This document shows positions 30,390-42,989 of a stretch of 64,000 nucleotides of DNA, in pieces (position 1 is the stretch's first letter; every line of letters starts with the position of its first letter). The position numbers and the translations under genes were made by a program. Below the pieces are notes generated by a model. The model searched no databases, had not been told where the DNA came from, and saw only the letters and a list, made by a program, of their open reading frames with translations. Location of the stretch: contig NW_006921532.1 in assembly GCF_000340215.1 (NCBI RefSeq), forward strand, positions 6,046,681 through 6,110,680. The letters are read 5' to 3'. This DNA is from Pseudocercospora fijiensis CIRAD86 (Eukaryota; Ascomycota; Dothideomycetes; Mycosphaerellales; Mycosphaerellaceae).

Positions 30390-32300
30390 TACTAAAATTA
30401 GGTAGCAGCGAGAAGCAGCGCCGCGCCTAGGCAAAGAAAGATAAGGCAGCTAAGACCGGATCTTAGAAGAAGAAGAAAGGCGACTAGCCTATCGGACCTA
30501 AACTACTAGGTCGTACTACTATTAGTCGAGAGTCGCTAGACTTTAGCTATCTACTACTAGTCGAGTAGCTAGCTAGAAAGAGTAACTATAAAGCCTAGTT
30601 CTAGCAGCGCTGCGACAAGATCTTTAATACTAATATATTACTCGAGTAAGTATAGCAGTTAGTCTACGATACGATATATACCCTAGAAGCTATTAACGTA
30701 TATCGCGATATTATTACCTAAGGACTGCGAAAGATTCTCGATAAGATACATCTAGGCAAGGGCTTTATACTAAAGGAATCCTAGATCTATAGTGTCTAGG
30801 CTCTCGTATTTGCCTGCTCTAATATAATAATAGTAGCTAAGACTAGCGAAGGCAAGAGTTTGCCTTTTTAGGCCTTTAGCCTATTAACAGGCATAGTAGT
30901 TATTGAAATTACTCTATTAAATCGTCTTAGTAAGGAGTATATAGAGGATATACGCAAGACTGCCCGACAAGCCAACTATCTAATTAATATAGTTAATATT
31001 ACCGTAGAGAATAAGAGTATAGATCGTAACCTATTTTAGAAGATTATAGATAGCAAGGTCTACGATATCATCCTTAGTCTAGAAACTGTAGCTAGCGAGG
31101 ATTTCCGAGCTATTATTCGAGACCTAAAGGCCCGGGCTCGGATTGGTTTAGTTGTAATCGACGAGATATACCTAGTAGCGAAGTAGAAGGAGTTTCGTAA
31201 GGAATATGCCTAGATCTTCTCGCTACGGAAGCTGCTACGTACCGATACGGTATAGTTAGGCTATTCTGCTACTAGTAAGTAGATCGAGCTAAGCTAAACT
31301 AAACCGAGCTAACTATCGCTAGTGTCTAAGGAAATAGAGGACTTTGTAGCTAAGAACGGTAGCTTCCGACCTCTTAGAAATAAACCGTATAAGACTAAGG
31401 TTCTCCGTAGTAGTATTAATCGACTAGATACTATATACATCTTGCGGACTATCGATAAAGACTAGCTTAGAGGGTATAACTACCTATACTTCGCAATCGA
31501 TAGAGCCTTCGATCTAGAAAGTAAGGAAGCTATACCTTAAGGCATTAAGAAGGCTCTACTATTTATTAATAGTCGGAAGTCCGTATAAGAGCTAGCTAGT
31601 GTTATTCGAACATAGCTAGTTGCTACAATATCCACCTATAGCGATCTAAAAAAGCGATATATATAGAGCAATGCTAGTATAAATGTTTATACTACCGTCT
31701 CGTTCTATACTAGTAGCGTAGCTAAGCGCGACTAGACTCGTCGATATAAGCAATATAGTCGTACTATAGAGGGCCCCGATAGCCTATCGAATATTCGTAT
31801 TATAATCGCTACGACTGCGTTTAGTATCGGTCTAAACATCCTAGATATCGAGATTGTCGCCTAGATTAAGTATCCGATAACTCGAGACATTAAAGATTTA
31901 ATATAGCGACTTAGTCGTATTAGTCGTGCCCTTCTATAGTAGGGCAAGCGGAGTATAGCCTTAGTCTTCTTGCTATACCTAATTAATAATAGCAAGAAGC
32001 AGCCTCGTCCTAACTACCTCTATATAGTCCCTCGAAGCTCGGTGCCTAAGGCACTAATCCTCGCTTGCGAGGGCCTAACGACAAGCTAGGCAAAACGACT
32101 ACTTCCTACTACGAGTATATTGCGCACGCTAATATATATTAATACTATGCTTAGGCGGCGTAGAATAGCTATTTTAGAATTATTCTGTCTATTTAGAATA
32201 TTTATGCGACGTTGTATTATAAAGATATAGTCGATGCCTAAAGCCGACTCTAGCTTCTAGCTAGGAAAACCGTATACACCTAGGATCTATTAACAACTAA
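30390..32300 (+). pseudogene. SF2 RecQ-like helicase H1, dead
   Basis: With TAG read as former Trp/Gln, the plus frame shows the ordered motifs of an SF2 helicase. Motif I is AKTSEGKSLPF near 30,840 (Gly to Ser). Then come a conserved LLTGIVVIEITLLNRLSKEY, motif II VVIDEIYLV near 31,155 (DEIH with His to Tyr), and a motif III-like GYSATS. Motifs V/VI are IIIATTAFSIGLNILDIEIV and RLSRISRA near 31,800-31,930. Each altered residue is explained by a C-to-T or G-to-A change. The region after motif VI differs from H2/H3 and includes CLFRIFMRRCIIKI, so H1 may be a separate subfamily with its own C-terminus. Confidence 0.75.
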
Positions 32301-32859
32301 CAATACCGTAAAAATATAGCATTAGTATAAGCTTGTAGCGCGTCCAATTTCAAGTAGGAAATGTATAAGGTAGCAGCGTATAAAGTGTAGTACTAAAGGA
32401 TAATCGCTAATTAGTAGAGGTTACTTTTAAAGCCGGCTTTAGTACTAAAACTAGCACTAAAACATCAAATCCCTAACTACTACTAATATTCCCGATATAT
32501 ATATAAGCTTATAGCTGTTATAAAGGCGACTAGGGAATATATAAAGTGTTTGTATATGCCGTGTCGTATTCTAAAGATATACTTAACCTATAGAGGAAGT
32601 CTTTATCTAGTCGACTATTATATAAACAGCGCTCTAATATAGGGCGCCGTATCGTATATACGTCTATCTCTTAGAGCGTATTATAGGCGTTTAAGTCGAG
32701 CTCTTTTGTTGTCGCCGTAGTAGGCAAATGTCTAAGCCTATCTTAGTTAAGTAGGTCTATTTCTATATAATACAAAACACTAACGCCGCCTCCGGCAAGC
32801 AGCGCGCTCTCTAGCTCTTTTTAAAAGACTTCCTCTTCCGCCGCCCTTCCTCTCCGAAT

Positions 32860-35800
32860 TCGAGCGATCTATATAACTATACCTTAATTGCCGCCGCCGC
32901 TGCTATATCCTCCGGCGACGAAGAAATAGGCGAAGCCGCCTTGCCCGAGCGTCCTAAAGATAAAGAGATAGGAGATAGCGACGACCTCGAGTAATAGATT
33001 AATATTATATCGGAAGGCATATAGCTTATATCGATAGTAGACGATGCCTTTAACGATGCTAAAGGTCGAGAAGCTTTATAGAACGATATAGAAATTATAA
33101 GACGCGAACGCCTTATAGCTATTATAGTAGAGGCCGCTCGCGCTAGCCTAGTTAGTAATCTAGCTAAACTAGTAGTCGAGGAGTAGTAAGAGGAAGAGAT
33201 TAATAATATCGATAAAGACGATATCGATACTAAATTAAGTAATAAAGAAGAGGAAACCGACGAGGAGGATACGAACGCTAATCCCGCCTACGAGCGCCGG
33301 TACTAAGCAAGGGTAGATAATACAGATAATGCAGATAATGCAGATAATGCAGATAAAGAAGATAAAGATATAATCGAAGACGAGAAGACTAGGGCAAAGC
33401 GCCTCGACCGCGAGAAGCGTATGCCTATAGAAGAGTTTAATAAGGCGATAGAAGAACTCGAGCGTCTTTAGATCGGTCTAATTAAGCTTATCTAGCGATA
33501 GGCAGGACAACCGGGTATATAAACCTATCGCCGCCGACTTAAGTATATTATAGATACGTTCTCGGACGAGAAGCTTACTAATAGGCGACTTATGCGTAGG
33601 CAGCTAAAGCAACTAGTCGGTACGCCGTTCTTCGACTAGTACGATTCTAAGGATAGTATAACCGAGTTCGATTTAGCTACGATCGACGCCTAGATTAAAA
33701 CTACGGCGCTATTATAGTACGACATGCTGCGGAACGAGCTGCTACCTAATAAGAAGGCTAATAAGGGTATATACGTTTTCGAAGACTCGCGTAAGATAAT
33801 GCGAAAGCGTATTACTATACTAATAGGTATCGTAGTTCGTTCGATCGCGTCGACTAATGCCTCTCGCCTTTATAAGGCCCTTAGTATATATCTAGTAGCT
33901 AGTAGTTGCCCTCGCTATATACTCGAGGTCCTTAACAATATAGGCATCGTATCTTCGTATAAAACTATTTAGCGTATTATAGTAGAGAATGCTAAAGCGC
34001 AGATAGAGGCAATCTAGACGCTTATATAGGATCTAGATAATAGTTAATAGTATATATACTAGGACAACTTCAATCGCTAACGTAGAATACACGAGCAGAC
34101 TACTAGCGATACTAGAACCTTTAACAGCTTTACTACCTCTTACATCGCCCGCAATCTATATATCCCGAAAGGTAGCCTAAAGCAGAGTATATTGCGGTAC
34201 GATATCCCTCTCGACCTAAGCGATATTATTAACAACATCGTAAACGACTAATATAGTCGACAGATCGCTACCTATTTTATAGACTAGGCGCTCGGTAAGC
34301 TCCTCGGTATAGAGATCGATTAGTATATAAAGAACTAGTCTTCGTCTACTAAATTTATTCGTCTAACATTTCTAAAGATTAAGCCTCTAAAGATAGATCC
34401 TCCGAAGGTATACTCGATGCTACTATCTATATACAATAAGGCGACGATTAAGGGTATATACGGTATTATAGACGACCTCTTCCTTAATTTTATAAGCCTT
34501 AATCGCGATAGCGACTTCTTTAAGGAGCGGCTAGTTATCTCCGTTAGGGATAATATAACTAATGTGCGTAATCGAAGTACTTAATTCGAGAGTGTTAAGA
34601 GCAAGAACGCGTACGATACTCGCAGATTCATCCTTGCCTTGCTAGTATAGTTCTATACCTTTATAAATATCCTCTATAGCCTACTAAAGACTTACTAGAA
34701 TACTAATAAGGATAGAGAGCTACTTAATTATTGTTTCTAAGAAGATGCGCGCTTCCTAAATCTAAAGCATCTTAGCAACGAGAAGCCTAAGTTCTTCCTT
34801 ATATAGGGACTAGTAGAAACTAGTTTCGATAGCCGCATTGTCGTAGTATTCGCCTAAATGCTAATCGACGAAGGCAAGATACTACCTATTCGAGGAGATA
34901 AGAATCGTCTTAATGCGATAAAGAGGGCTATTAAAGACCTAAGAGCGATTAAATATATCGACATTCTATTAAAGATATATAAGAAGCTATTTACGGTTAA
35001 CGCCTAGCGCGGCGTAGCGACTCTAGTACTAGTACTAACTCCTACGAGTGCTAGCGGCGCTCGTGCTTCTATAGGTACTAGCGGTGCTCGTAGCAGCGCT
35101 CGTAGTAGCGCTCGTAGCAGCGCTCGTAGTAGCGCTCGTAGCGGCGCTCGTAGCGGCGCTTATACTTCGACGGATGCTAGCGCTCTAAGGCGCGATAAGT
35201 CCTTATCTAGTTCCTTAATAACACTGCCGGACTCGGCTAACCGCTTACCGCCTAACGCGCCGGATCCGGCCTTTACTACTATATATCGTATATTGTAGAT
35301 ATATATCCTCTTCTTTACTACTAAGAAAGTAGTACGTAAAGCGGATATTAGATATCTCCGCTATATCGTCGATCTGCTTATTTAGCTATTCTTAGGTAAT
35401 CGCTAAACTAACTATAGCCGTATGCTAGTCTATCTATAGTAGTTGTTAAGTAACGCGGCGGATAAAGTATTACAAGAGGCGATCCTTGCTTCCGGTATCG
35501 TAGTTAGGGATCGTAAGGGCTATGCTCTTGCCTCTAATAAACTAGTTAAGTTCTATAACTACGATTACTCTAAGGATATAAAGAAGTACTCTAATTCTAC
35601 TTATAGTATCGACGTAACCTTCCGTAAGGTCGCCTTAAACTACGAAGCGTCTCGCGTAGCTAAGCAGATCTTCCGTACCGGTCTTAGTATTAAGAATAAC
35701 AACACTTATAACCGCAAAGATACATCTATTATAGTATTTAACCTAGCCGAGAAGATCTTAACCGAGGGATAGGCTAGCTAGCAGAGAAAGGCCGGTACTC

Positions 35801-36120
35801 TTTCGGATAATATCGAGCAGCTTAGATACGATAAGCTTGCTACTACTATCGAGGAGCTAAACACTACTAATCTCCGCCTATATAAGGGCCGTGCTAGCCC
35901 GCCACTTCGCTATAAACACGATAAGGATGCTACTAAGCGCGAAGAGGGCGGAGGAGATCGTAGTCCTCTTGCCGCTACTAGCTAGAATAATAAGGTATAG
36001 GCGATTCGTAGGAGTAATAGCTTCTATAAGCTTATAGAAGGCAATCTCGAGGAAATAGACCTAACTAGGAATTAGGGTAGTAGTCTGTTTGTCGGGGCTA
36101 GCTTAGATAGCGAGATATAA
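32860..36120 (+). pseudogene. DUF6589-like protein D1, dead
   Basis: The N-terminal part is acidic and low in complexity, with a 9-bp DNA repeat (gcagataat) near 33,319-33,354. One surviving frame at 33,724-33,972 reads MLRNELLPNKKANKGIYVFE. Further on are DNFNR (near 34,065) and VRDNITNVRNRS (near 34,550), the latter matching the GDQ-T block typical of DUF6589 after RIP changes. After that come KTYWNTNKDRELL (former THW) and, in the C-terminal part (35,443-35,772), KLVKFYNYDYSKDIKKYSNS. A Ser/Ala/Arg repeat region (15-bp unit) lies at about 35,060-35,165. DUF6589 is a domain of unknown function found in fungi. D2 and D3 below are clear but distant paralogues. Confidence 0.65.
35060..35165. 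repeat. 15-bp tandem repeat inside D1
   Basis: Units of the form agcgctcgtagtagc / agcgctcgtagcagc repeat about seven times. The unit is a multiple of three and lies in the D1 frame, encoding a short Ser/Ala/Arg-rich linker. Confidence 0.8.
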
Positions 36121-36277
36121 GGCCGGAGCTAGCTAGGTAGAGGCAGTTAGTCCGATATAGGCTAAGATAGAGAGTTAAGCAGTAATAGTCGAGATTTAGA
36201 CGGTATTGCAAAGGCTAGTTGCTATATCTAAGACGTAATACTATACTATCCCGGGTCTATATCCTCCTAGGCCTTAT

Positions 36278-38290
36278 AGCCTTAGGCATAGTTATATGCT
36301 AGCGGAGATAGTCGCCGCTCTTGCCTTAAAAGTGCGATAATAGATAGCCGTTATTATTGCCTTACTATTGTTGTGCTGCTATTAGTAGAGGCAAACTTTA
36401 CCTACGCGGCGCATATCGACCTCCGCTTTCTAACCTTAACTTCTTCTTCTTCTTCTCCTTCTTCTATATATATATACTAATACACTAATACCCCTAGCAA
36501 TATACTAGCTATCGGCTCTTAATAGTAACAGTATCGATACCTCTTTATCGCATATAGGTAGCTCTATAGCGATTAACACCATTCCTTACTAGTTCTGCGG
36601 CTTGCTACCGACAGAGCCGCTTATCTAATAGTTAAGGTTCCTCGACAGGTAGAGTTTGTTTAGTCCTTTCTCTTCGAGGTTTAGTCTCCGATAGGCTTTG
36701 TCGACGCAAGACGTTACGAAGGCGACTCTCCTAGCGAGTAGGTATACTATAGCTTAACGGGCGCTAACCGCGCACTTAACTAAATAAGCATTAGTTTCTA
36801 GTTGTTAGATCGTAGTCTTGTCTTAGTATAACAAACTGCGGGTCTCGGGTAGATTAGTAGAGGTAAAAACTCTTTAGTAAGGTATACCTATAATGCGGCT
36901 AACGGTCTAACTCGGTAAAAACTCTTTAGTAAGGTATACCTTAAGTAGCGGCTCGATAGCGACTCTCCTACTAAGTAGGTTTATAAGTTCGTAGTATTGC
37001 TATAGGCTTCCTACGTTCGGATTCTTTATAGGATAACATACGCGCATCTAGTTAAGTCGGCGTAACGCCTTCGTTAGGACTATTAGTTAGAAGGACCTTA
37101 GTCGTTGCGTAAGGGCCTCTATTATATCGTTCGAGTACTTAAGCCTAAAGGCGCTTAGTCTTAGTCTTTACTACTACACGACTGCAGTTTAAGCACGCCG
37201 CTTAGCGTATTAAGACTGTTATCCGACTGCAGTACGCAGCGAACCGAACCGAGCGCATTAAGACTATTATTCGACTATAGTACGCAGCGAACCGAACCGA
37301 GCGTATTAAGACTATTATTCGACTATAGTACGCAGCGAACCGAACCGAGCGTATTAAGACTGCTATCCGACTGCAGTGCGCCTTTAACGACAACCTTTTC
37401 TGCAGTGTCTTTAACACTAAGGGCGCGGTTATATGCTATTGTTGTCTAGGTACTAATATATATCGCTTTAGTAATCGCTATCGTGTTTCGCTTAATAAGT
37501 CCCGTTCTATATACCTTGTCTTCGGTTATGCGTACTATAGTTAGTAATAGAATGCGCTAATTGCTGCGTATTGCGCGTAGTATATAGGCTATGTATAATT
37601 CTAGTATGCTTCGGAGTGTATGCTTCTGCAGCCGCTTAGTACTGCTAGTTAAATAGATCCCTAGACGCAATTGCACTTATCCGTATTGTCTTGCATAGCA
37701 GCTAGTTCTTCTAATAGATCGTAACTACGGGATTTGTTGTAAGAGAGGGCATTAACGTAAGAGGGCTATCGTAGCTTCTCGAAGAGTGCTTTTACGAGCG
37801 CTCGATATATATTATCGCCTCGCGTATCTATCCTTGCCGTATATGTTATAGTACTAATAGCTGCGGTATAATAAGTATAGTGTTAGTTTCGCTAGTTTCG
37901 CTAGTATCGCTAGTATTAGTAGTATTAGTAGTATTAGTAGTGGTTAGTAGTTCTGGAATTTGGGAGGCAGTTATTAGTACTTAAGGCGGCGGTGGTTATT
38001 GTATTAGACCACTTTTATGAGAGCTATTTGCTAGAAATGCGCTTAATCGACGTATCTCGCTATATTAGTAATACTATTATAAAAGTCGTAAAGTCGGTGT
38101 TATAAATATGCGGAAGGAAGCAGCTATAACGTTTAATCCTACTAATTAAGCGCTCTGCTATACTAAATCCGGGGTCTTAGCGGGACTCGGCATCCTTATC
38201 GCTTCCTCGAATTTACGCTTCTCGACTAGCTCCTATATACGATTTATTAACACTATCGGCTATTAACTATCGACTATTATATAAGACAGA
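36278..38290 (+). repeat. Conserved 2-kb spacer, copy A
   Basis: This follows the D1 gene directly and is closely similar, by eye above 90 percent over long stretches, to 50,070-52,090 (copy B) and in reverse to 57,005-59,035 (copy C). Differences are mostly C/T and G/A. It contains two copies of the word taaaaactctttagtaaggt (36,863 and 36,916) and about 3.6 units of a 48-bp repeat at 37,205-37,380. It includes no clear coding frame; a former ORF cannot be excluded. Confidence 0.8.
37205..37380. repeat. 48-bp tandem repeat in spacer A
   Basis: Units start at 37205, 37253, 37301 and 37349 with gcgtattaagactattattc-like sequence and end cgcagcgaaccgaaccga. About 2.6 units are present at the same place in copy B (51,029-51,160), and a shorter version in copy C. 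Confidence 0.9.
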
Positions 38291-38299
38291 CTACGAGGC

Positions 38300-39190
38300 G
38301 CGTTAACAGCTAAAGCAATATGCTCGACTACGAGGGCAAAAATGCATAGCGAGCTTATAAGGACATAATAGAAGAGCCTACCTAGTGAGCTTATAAGGAC
38401 ATAATAGAAGAGCCTACTTAGCGAGCTTATAAGGACATAATTAGCGAGCTTATAAGGACATAATAGAAGGGTAGTAAGGAAGGACCTTATTAAATGCCAA
38501 TTCTAGCACTAATTCTAGCACTAATTCTAGCACCAATTCTAGCACTAATTCTAGTACTAATTCTAGCGCCAATTCTAGCGCCAATTCTAGCGCTAGCTCT
38601 CGCAGAAGCAGCTAAACTAGGCATTACACGCTAGCTCTCGCAGAAGCAACTTAACTAGCTCTCGTAGAAGTAACTTAACTAGCTCTCGTAGAAGCAACTT
38701 AACTAGGCATCCTATATTATACGCCGGCTCTCGTAGGAGCAGCTTACGCCGGCTCTCGTAGAAGCAACTTAACTAGGCATTATACGCCAGCTCTCGTAGA
38801 AGTAGCTTAATGCTGCTACCGACATCTAATCTAGAAGATATTATAGTATATAACCTATCCGATCTAGAAGATAGTATAGTATACAACCTACGATCGAGCG
38901 TAGTATTACGGCTTACTTTTCCGGGGATAGGACAAGGACTTAGCGAGCTTACAAGGACATAATGTTATTAAATGCCAATTCTAGTGCCAATTCTAGTGCC
39001 AATTCTAGCGCTATTCTAGTGCCAATTCTAGTGCCAATTCTAGCGCTATTCTAGTGCCAATTCTAGTACCAATTCTAGTGCTAATTCTAGCGCTAATTCT
39101 AGCGCTATTTCTAGTATAGGCTATAGCTAGTTTCTTATACGCTAGCCCTCGTAGAAGCAGCTTAACTACGATACCTACGACTATCGATAC
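38300..39190. repeat. Composite minisatellite array 1
   Basis: Three kinds of unit are interleaved: about 25 bp containing gcgagcttataaggacataa, a 12-bp aattctagcgct type, and about 37 bp containing agctctcgcagaagcagctt followed by aactaggcattatacgc. The same three units recur inverted at 44,415-45,575 and direct at 52,110-52,770, always between the spacer and the 3' end of a helicase. Confidence 0.85.
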
Positions 39191-39229
39191 CTACGACTAT
39201 CGACACCTACGACTATTTTATACGCTTCG

Positions 39230-42200
39230 CTCGATAGTGCTTTACCTGCTCCTCTTCCTACTCCTAAGACTGCGAATAACGACTACGGCTACCCTCTTTA
39301 CTGCCTACGCGGCTACCTACACGGCTGCTACTAGTTATGCTATATAAGCCTTCGCTACGCTTAGACAGCTTCCGCTTACGACCGCCGCGAGTCGTTAAGC
39401 TAGCGGCATTAAGCAGATATTTAGACTGTTCGGCGGTACGAAGAGTCGCTTCTAAAGGGCGTAGTAGACTCTAGACTCTACGGCCTTAAGAAGAAGAGGT
39501 ACGGCGCTTATCTCCGGTAGATGCAGATGCGGTAGAACGGGCAGGGCGGTTACGAGTGCTTCTTGTTACTAGAGCCTCTTCTTCTATAATAGTAGTCTCT
39601 CGCTAACGGGCTTTACGAGCTTTATTAGCAATCGCGAGCTTGCGGGTAGACTTAGCCTTAGCGGACTTCTTAATAGCTTTACGTATAGCTACCTAGTCGT
39701 CGGTCCGCTACTATAAGCGGGTGCGTTAAAGGCGTAGCTACTCTAGCTAAGACGCCTAATCTGCTGTCTACTAGTTGTCTATACTAACTCTAGCTCTAGC
39801 TTTAGTACTAACGTCCTCGCCGCGGTTAGGTTGCTTACCCTTAGCCTTTGCGCTCTTACGGCTATCGGCCTTCTTCTTCTTAGCCTCCTCCTACGCTACG
39901 TATACCTCTAGAGCGATACGGTTTAACTCGGCGATAAGATTAACAATCTGTTATAGTCGATCCTATCGGAAACTATTACCCGAAGCGTCTAGATTATTCT
40001 ACTACTTAAGACTAGGAGCAACTTTATATAAGTCCTCTACTACTAGCGCTTTACCTAATACCTAATCTTCGGCGGAGTCTATATAAGTAAAGATGTCGCA
40101 TATACTATAGATGAATTTGTCTAGTATAAAGAAGCTTAGTACGATCCGGAAGCGTCGGTTTGTATTAGGAAACAGCTTGTCTGCCTACTTAGCGCACTAA
40201 CTATATACGAAAGGAAAGGCGTATCCTACGCGAGTACCTTTCTACGGCGGAGTAACTTTAGATAGCGCTATATTAGTAGGAGCTCTAGTATCTATATCGA
40301 GGAAATCGGATACCTCCGGATTATAGACATTGTAGTAGAGGCCTTCTAGCGTAGTTATCGATAGCTCGTATATACGCTTAGCCTTACCGAGGTAGGCGTT
40401 AATTACCTTACGAGGATAGAGATTCCCCGGTAATAGTAATAGGTACGAGTTGATAATACGACGCTACGGCTCGGGTACCTTCTCGCGACGCTCTAAATTA
40501 TCCTTAGTCTAGGTCTTTAGTCGGCTAGACTATAAGAACTCGGCATCGTTATCGTCTATAATACTACCGGTATTAGGGAATTCGTTTTCTTCCTCTATAC
40601 CTTCTCCTAGTATCTCGACTACTCGTAGATAGCTTAGGCGCGCAGGTATATACGGCTATCGAGAGCGAGTTTAGATAGATGTTATAGCGATAGAGACAGT
40701 ACCTAGCGGTATATCCTTAAAATTATCGAATACCTAGTACGGTAATATAAAAATGCTATACGCCTGTCCGACAATATCGCGACCGCTACGACCGACACGC
40801 TATACTATATCCTCGACATCCTTCGTAATTAGAAACTTAAACTAGATCGCAATCTTAATATTAGGGACATTTAAGCCGATACTTAGTACTAGGGTGCTTA
40901 CTATTACTCGGATTAGTCTACTACGCTTACTAAAGATATTATATCGCTCCTTTTAATCGGCTTCTACGATATACGAGGTATAGAAGGAGACAGTAAGACG
41001 GATATCTACGCCGCTACTATTAAGGATAGGATTATAAGAATACTTCTTATTCTAATCCGGGCTGTCCTTAGTTATATATACTAGACAGTTGCGAAGGAAC
41101 TCGACTATCTCCTATACTAGTATACGCGCGTCCTAGAAGATAATAGTCTTATTAATTTCTATTAGGGTAGCTTTACCGTCCTTTACTCTATATATAATCG
41201 CGAAGAACAGACTCTTATAATTTCCGAGCTCCTTAAAGAGAAGGGGTTTAACGATATAGGTAATATCCGGACGGTCGATACTACTACGGAAAATCTTCGT
41301 TATATATAGCGCAAGGCTAACTTCGCGAAAGCCGGCGTTATCGAGGATGTATTATTATATACTAGCCTCGATAGACAGCGTTATAGACATACTAAGCTAG
41401 ACAGTATCGCAGCGTACGATTAAGCGCAGCTAGCTAATAGTAGCAAAGGCAGTACGGAAGTCCTTCTATTTCTTAACTAGATGCACCTTATCGATCGTAA
41501 TAAGACTAATGCGGCGGCGAACGTGCGGCTTTGCGAGGAGATCTCGAAACTCTAGCAATGTAGCCTATTCCGGACCTATAATAATATACTAGACTTTGCT
41601 ATCCTTAATCTTCTTATACTAGTCTAGATCTAGCTTTTTCGTATCTATATTAATAACTATCGAGGTTACTAGCTTAATGTCTCTATTAAGCGCCTTAATA
41701 GCTGTATTCTATTCTTCTTTAAGGCGGATAAGCGGGCTAATTACGATCGTAGTTTGCCCTATTAAAACCGAGAAGGACTAGAAGATTATACTCTTGCTTT
41801 TACTAGTATATACTGCAATTAGCGCATCCGACTGTCTAAAGGTAATTGCGTTAATTCTATCGACCTAGATGTCTCGCGGCGAATAATCGCGCTCTAGGTG
41901 CATCTACTTTAGTACGCGGCGTATACTAGCCTCGATAATATCGCGCTAGACGTCGACTAATTGCGGGCACTATATTGCATCGTAGATTACCTACTATAGC
42001 TGCTATAGTAATATATTAGGGATATCGGCGCATCTCTCTATAAAATGCTATAGGTATTGCGCCTCGTTATTAGGCAAAGGTATAGCTATATTAATACCTT
42101 CTAGGCGCGCACGATAAAATACTACGGATATGCTAGCTAGAAGGCGAGCTAGGTTGCTATTAGCTGTAGTAGTAGCAGCGTCTTTCCTCGGCTAACCTCG

Positions 42201-42250
42201 ACCTCTTCTAGATCTACTAGCGACGGCGGCGGCCCTCTAAGCCTTACTCT
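39230..42250 (-). pseudogene. SF2 RecQ-like helicase H2, dead
   Basis: On the minus strand, reading TAG as Trp/Gln, the helicase core begins near 41,880. Motif I is VYTSKSKSIIF (former TGSGKS) near 41,800. Motif Ia is VISPLIRLKEE. Motif II is ITIDKVHLVKK near 41,500, where DEVH has become DKVH by G-to-A. A matching HLVKKWKDF-type block and SSIDRPDITYIV align with H3. The C-terminal tail (about 40,600-39,250) has LYPRKVINAYLGKAKRIYEL and YYNVYNP, then a Lys-rich region. The 3' end abuts array 1. It is convergent with D1 across spacer A. Confidence 0.75.
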
Positions 42251-42884
42251 ATTTCGGTATGCTTACTTAATGCGCGTGCGTATATATATAGATGTACGTA
42301 GGTGTCCGAGATAGTATCGTTGCGACTCGATTGCGGATGTTAGAAGCGGATATTTAGCGGGAATAAATAGGTTGCTTTGTATATAAGAGGTTGAAAACAG
42401 TTACGCGTAATACTATCTTAGAGTATGCCTAGTCGCGCTAGACAGTGCTAGAATATGCGTATTAGAAGTGTTAGGGTCTATATATTTAAAAAGGTGGATT
42501 TTCGCACGTGAGACCCGGAGGCCTATACTATAGCAACGCATTACTTTAATAACTTAGACAATACTTAGAGGAGATTTACGGTACAAAGAAGGCGTAGATT
42601 ACTAATTACTAGTATTAGAAGTAGTAGTGTTAGTATCTTTTCTATAGCACTTCGATAGCGACTCGAACTGCTAATGCATTCTAATATATAGGTTAGAAAG
42701 TATATAATTTCTATAGCTATAAGTTCTCGATAATATATTAATTTAACTGCGGTATATAATTTTTTGCGCTGCGCTCGAGGTCCATTTTCGCATTGTCCTA
42801 TATAAAATAAGCGTAGTTATGTCGCTATATAATATATAAGGTTAGAAATAATGTTATCTAGTAATAGAGTTGCCTAGGTTATCG

Positions 42885-42943
42885 TTAGGCGCTCCGCTAG
42901 AGCCTTAGCTTCGCTAACCTAAGGTATCTACGGAGCGACTAAG
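42885..42943. repeat. Palindromic junction of element ends
   Basis: The decamer aggcgctccg (42887-42896) faces cggagcgact (42931-42940) with an inner ccttag/ctaagg pair. It resembles the foldback at 29751-29852, sharing the aggcgctccg arm exactly. It lies at the point where the 5' flank of H2 gives way to the detached helicase tail and probably marks abutting element ends. Confidence 0.5.
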
Positions 42944-42989
42944 TAGAGGTAGCGTCCTAATTCTTATTATTTAGCGATAAGAGTCCGAA

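Noticed and set aside
37202..37417. 71-codon minus-strand repetitive ORF (RSVRFAAYYSRI)
   Set aside because: It is created by the 48-bp tandem repeat in spacer A and is not preserved in spacers B and C.
38300..39190. CRISPR-like array
   Set aside because: The repeats are contiguous mixed minisatellites without unique spacers, in a eukaryotic genome.
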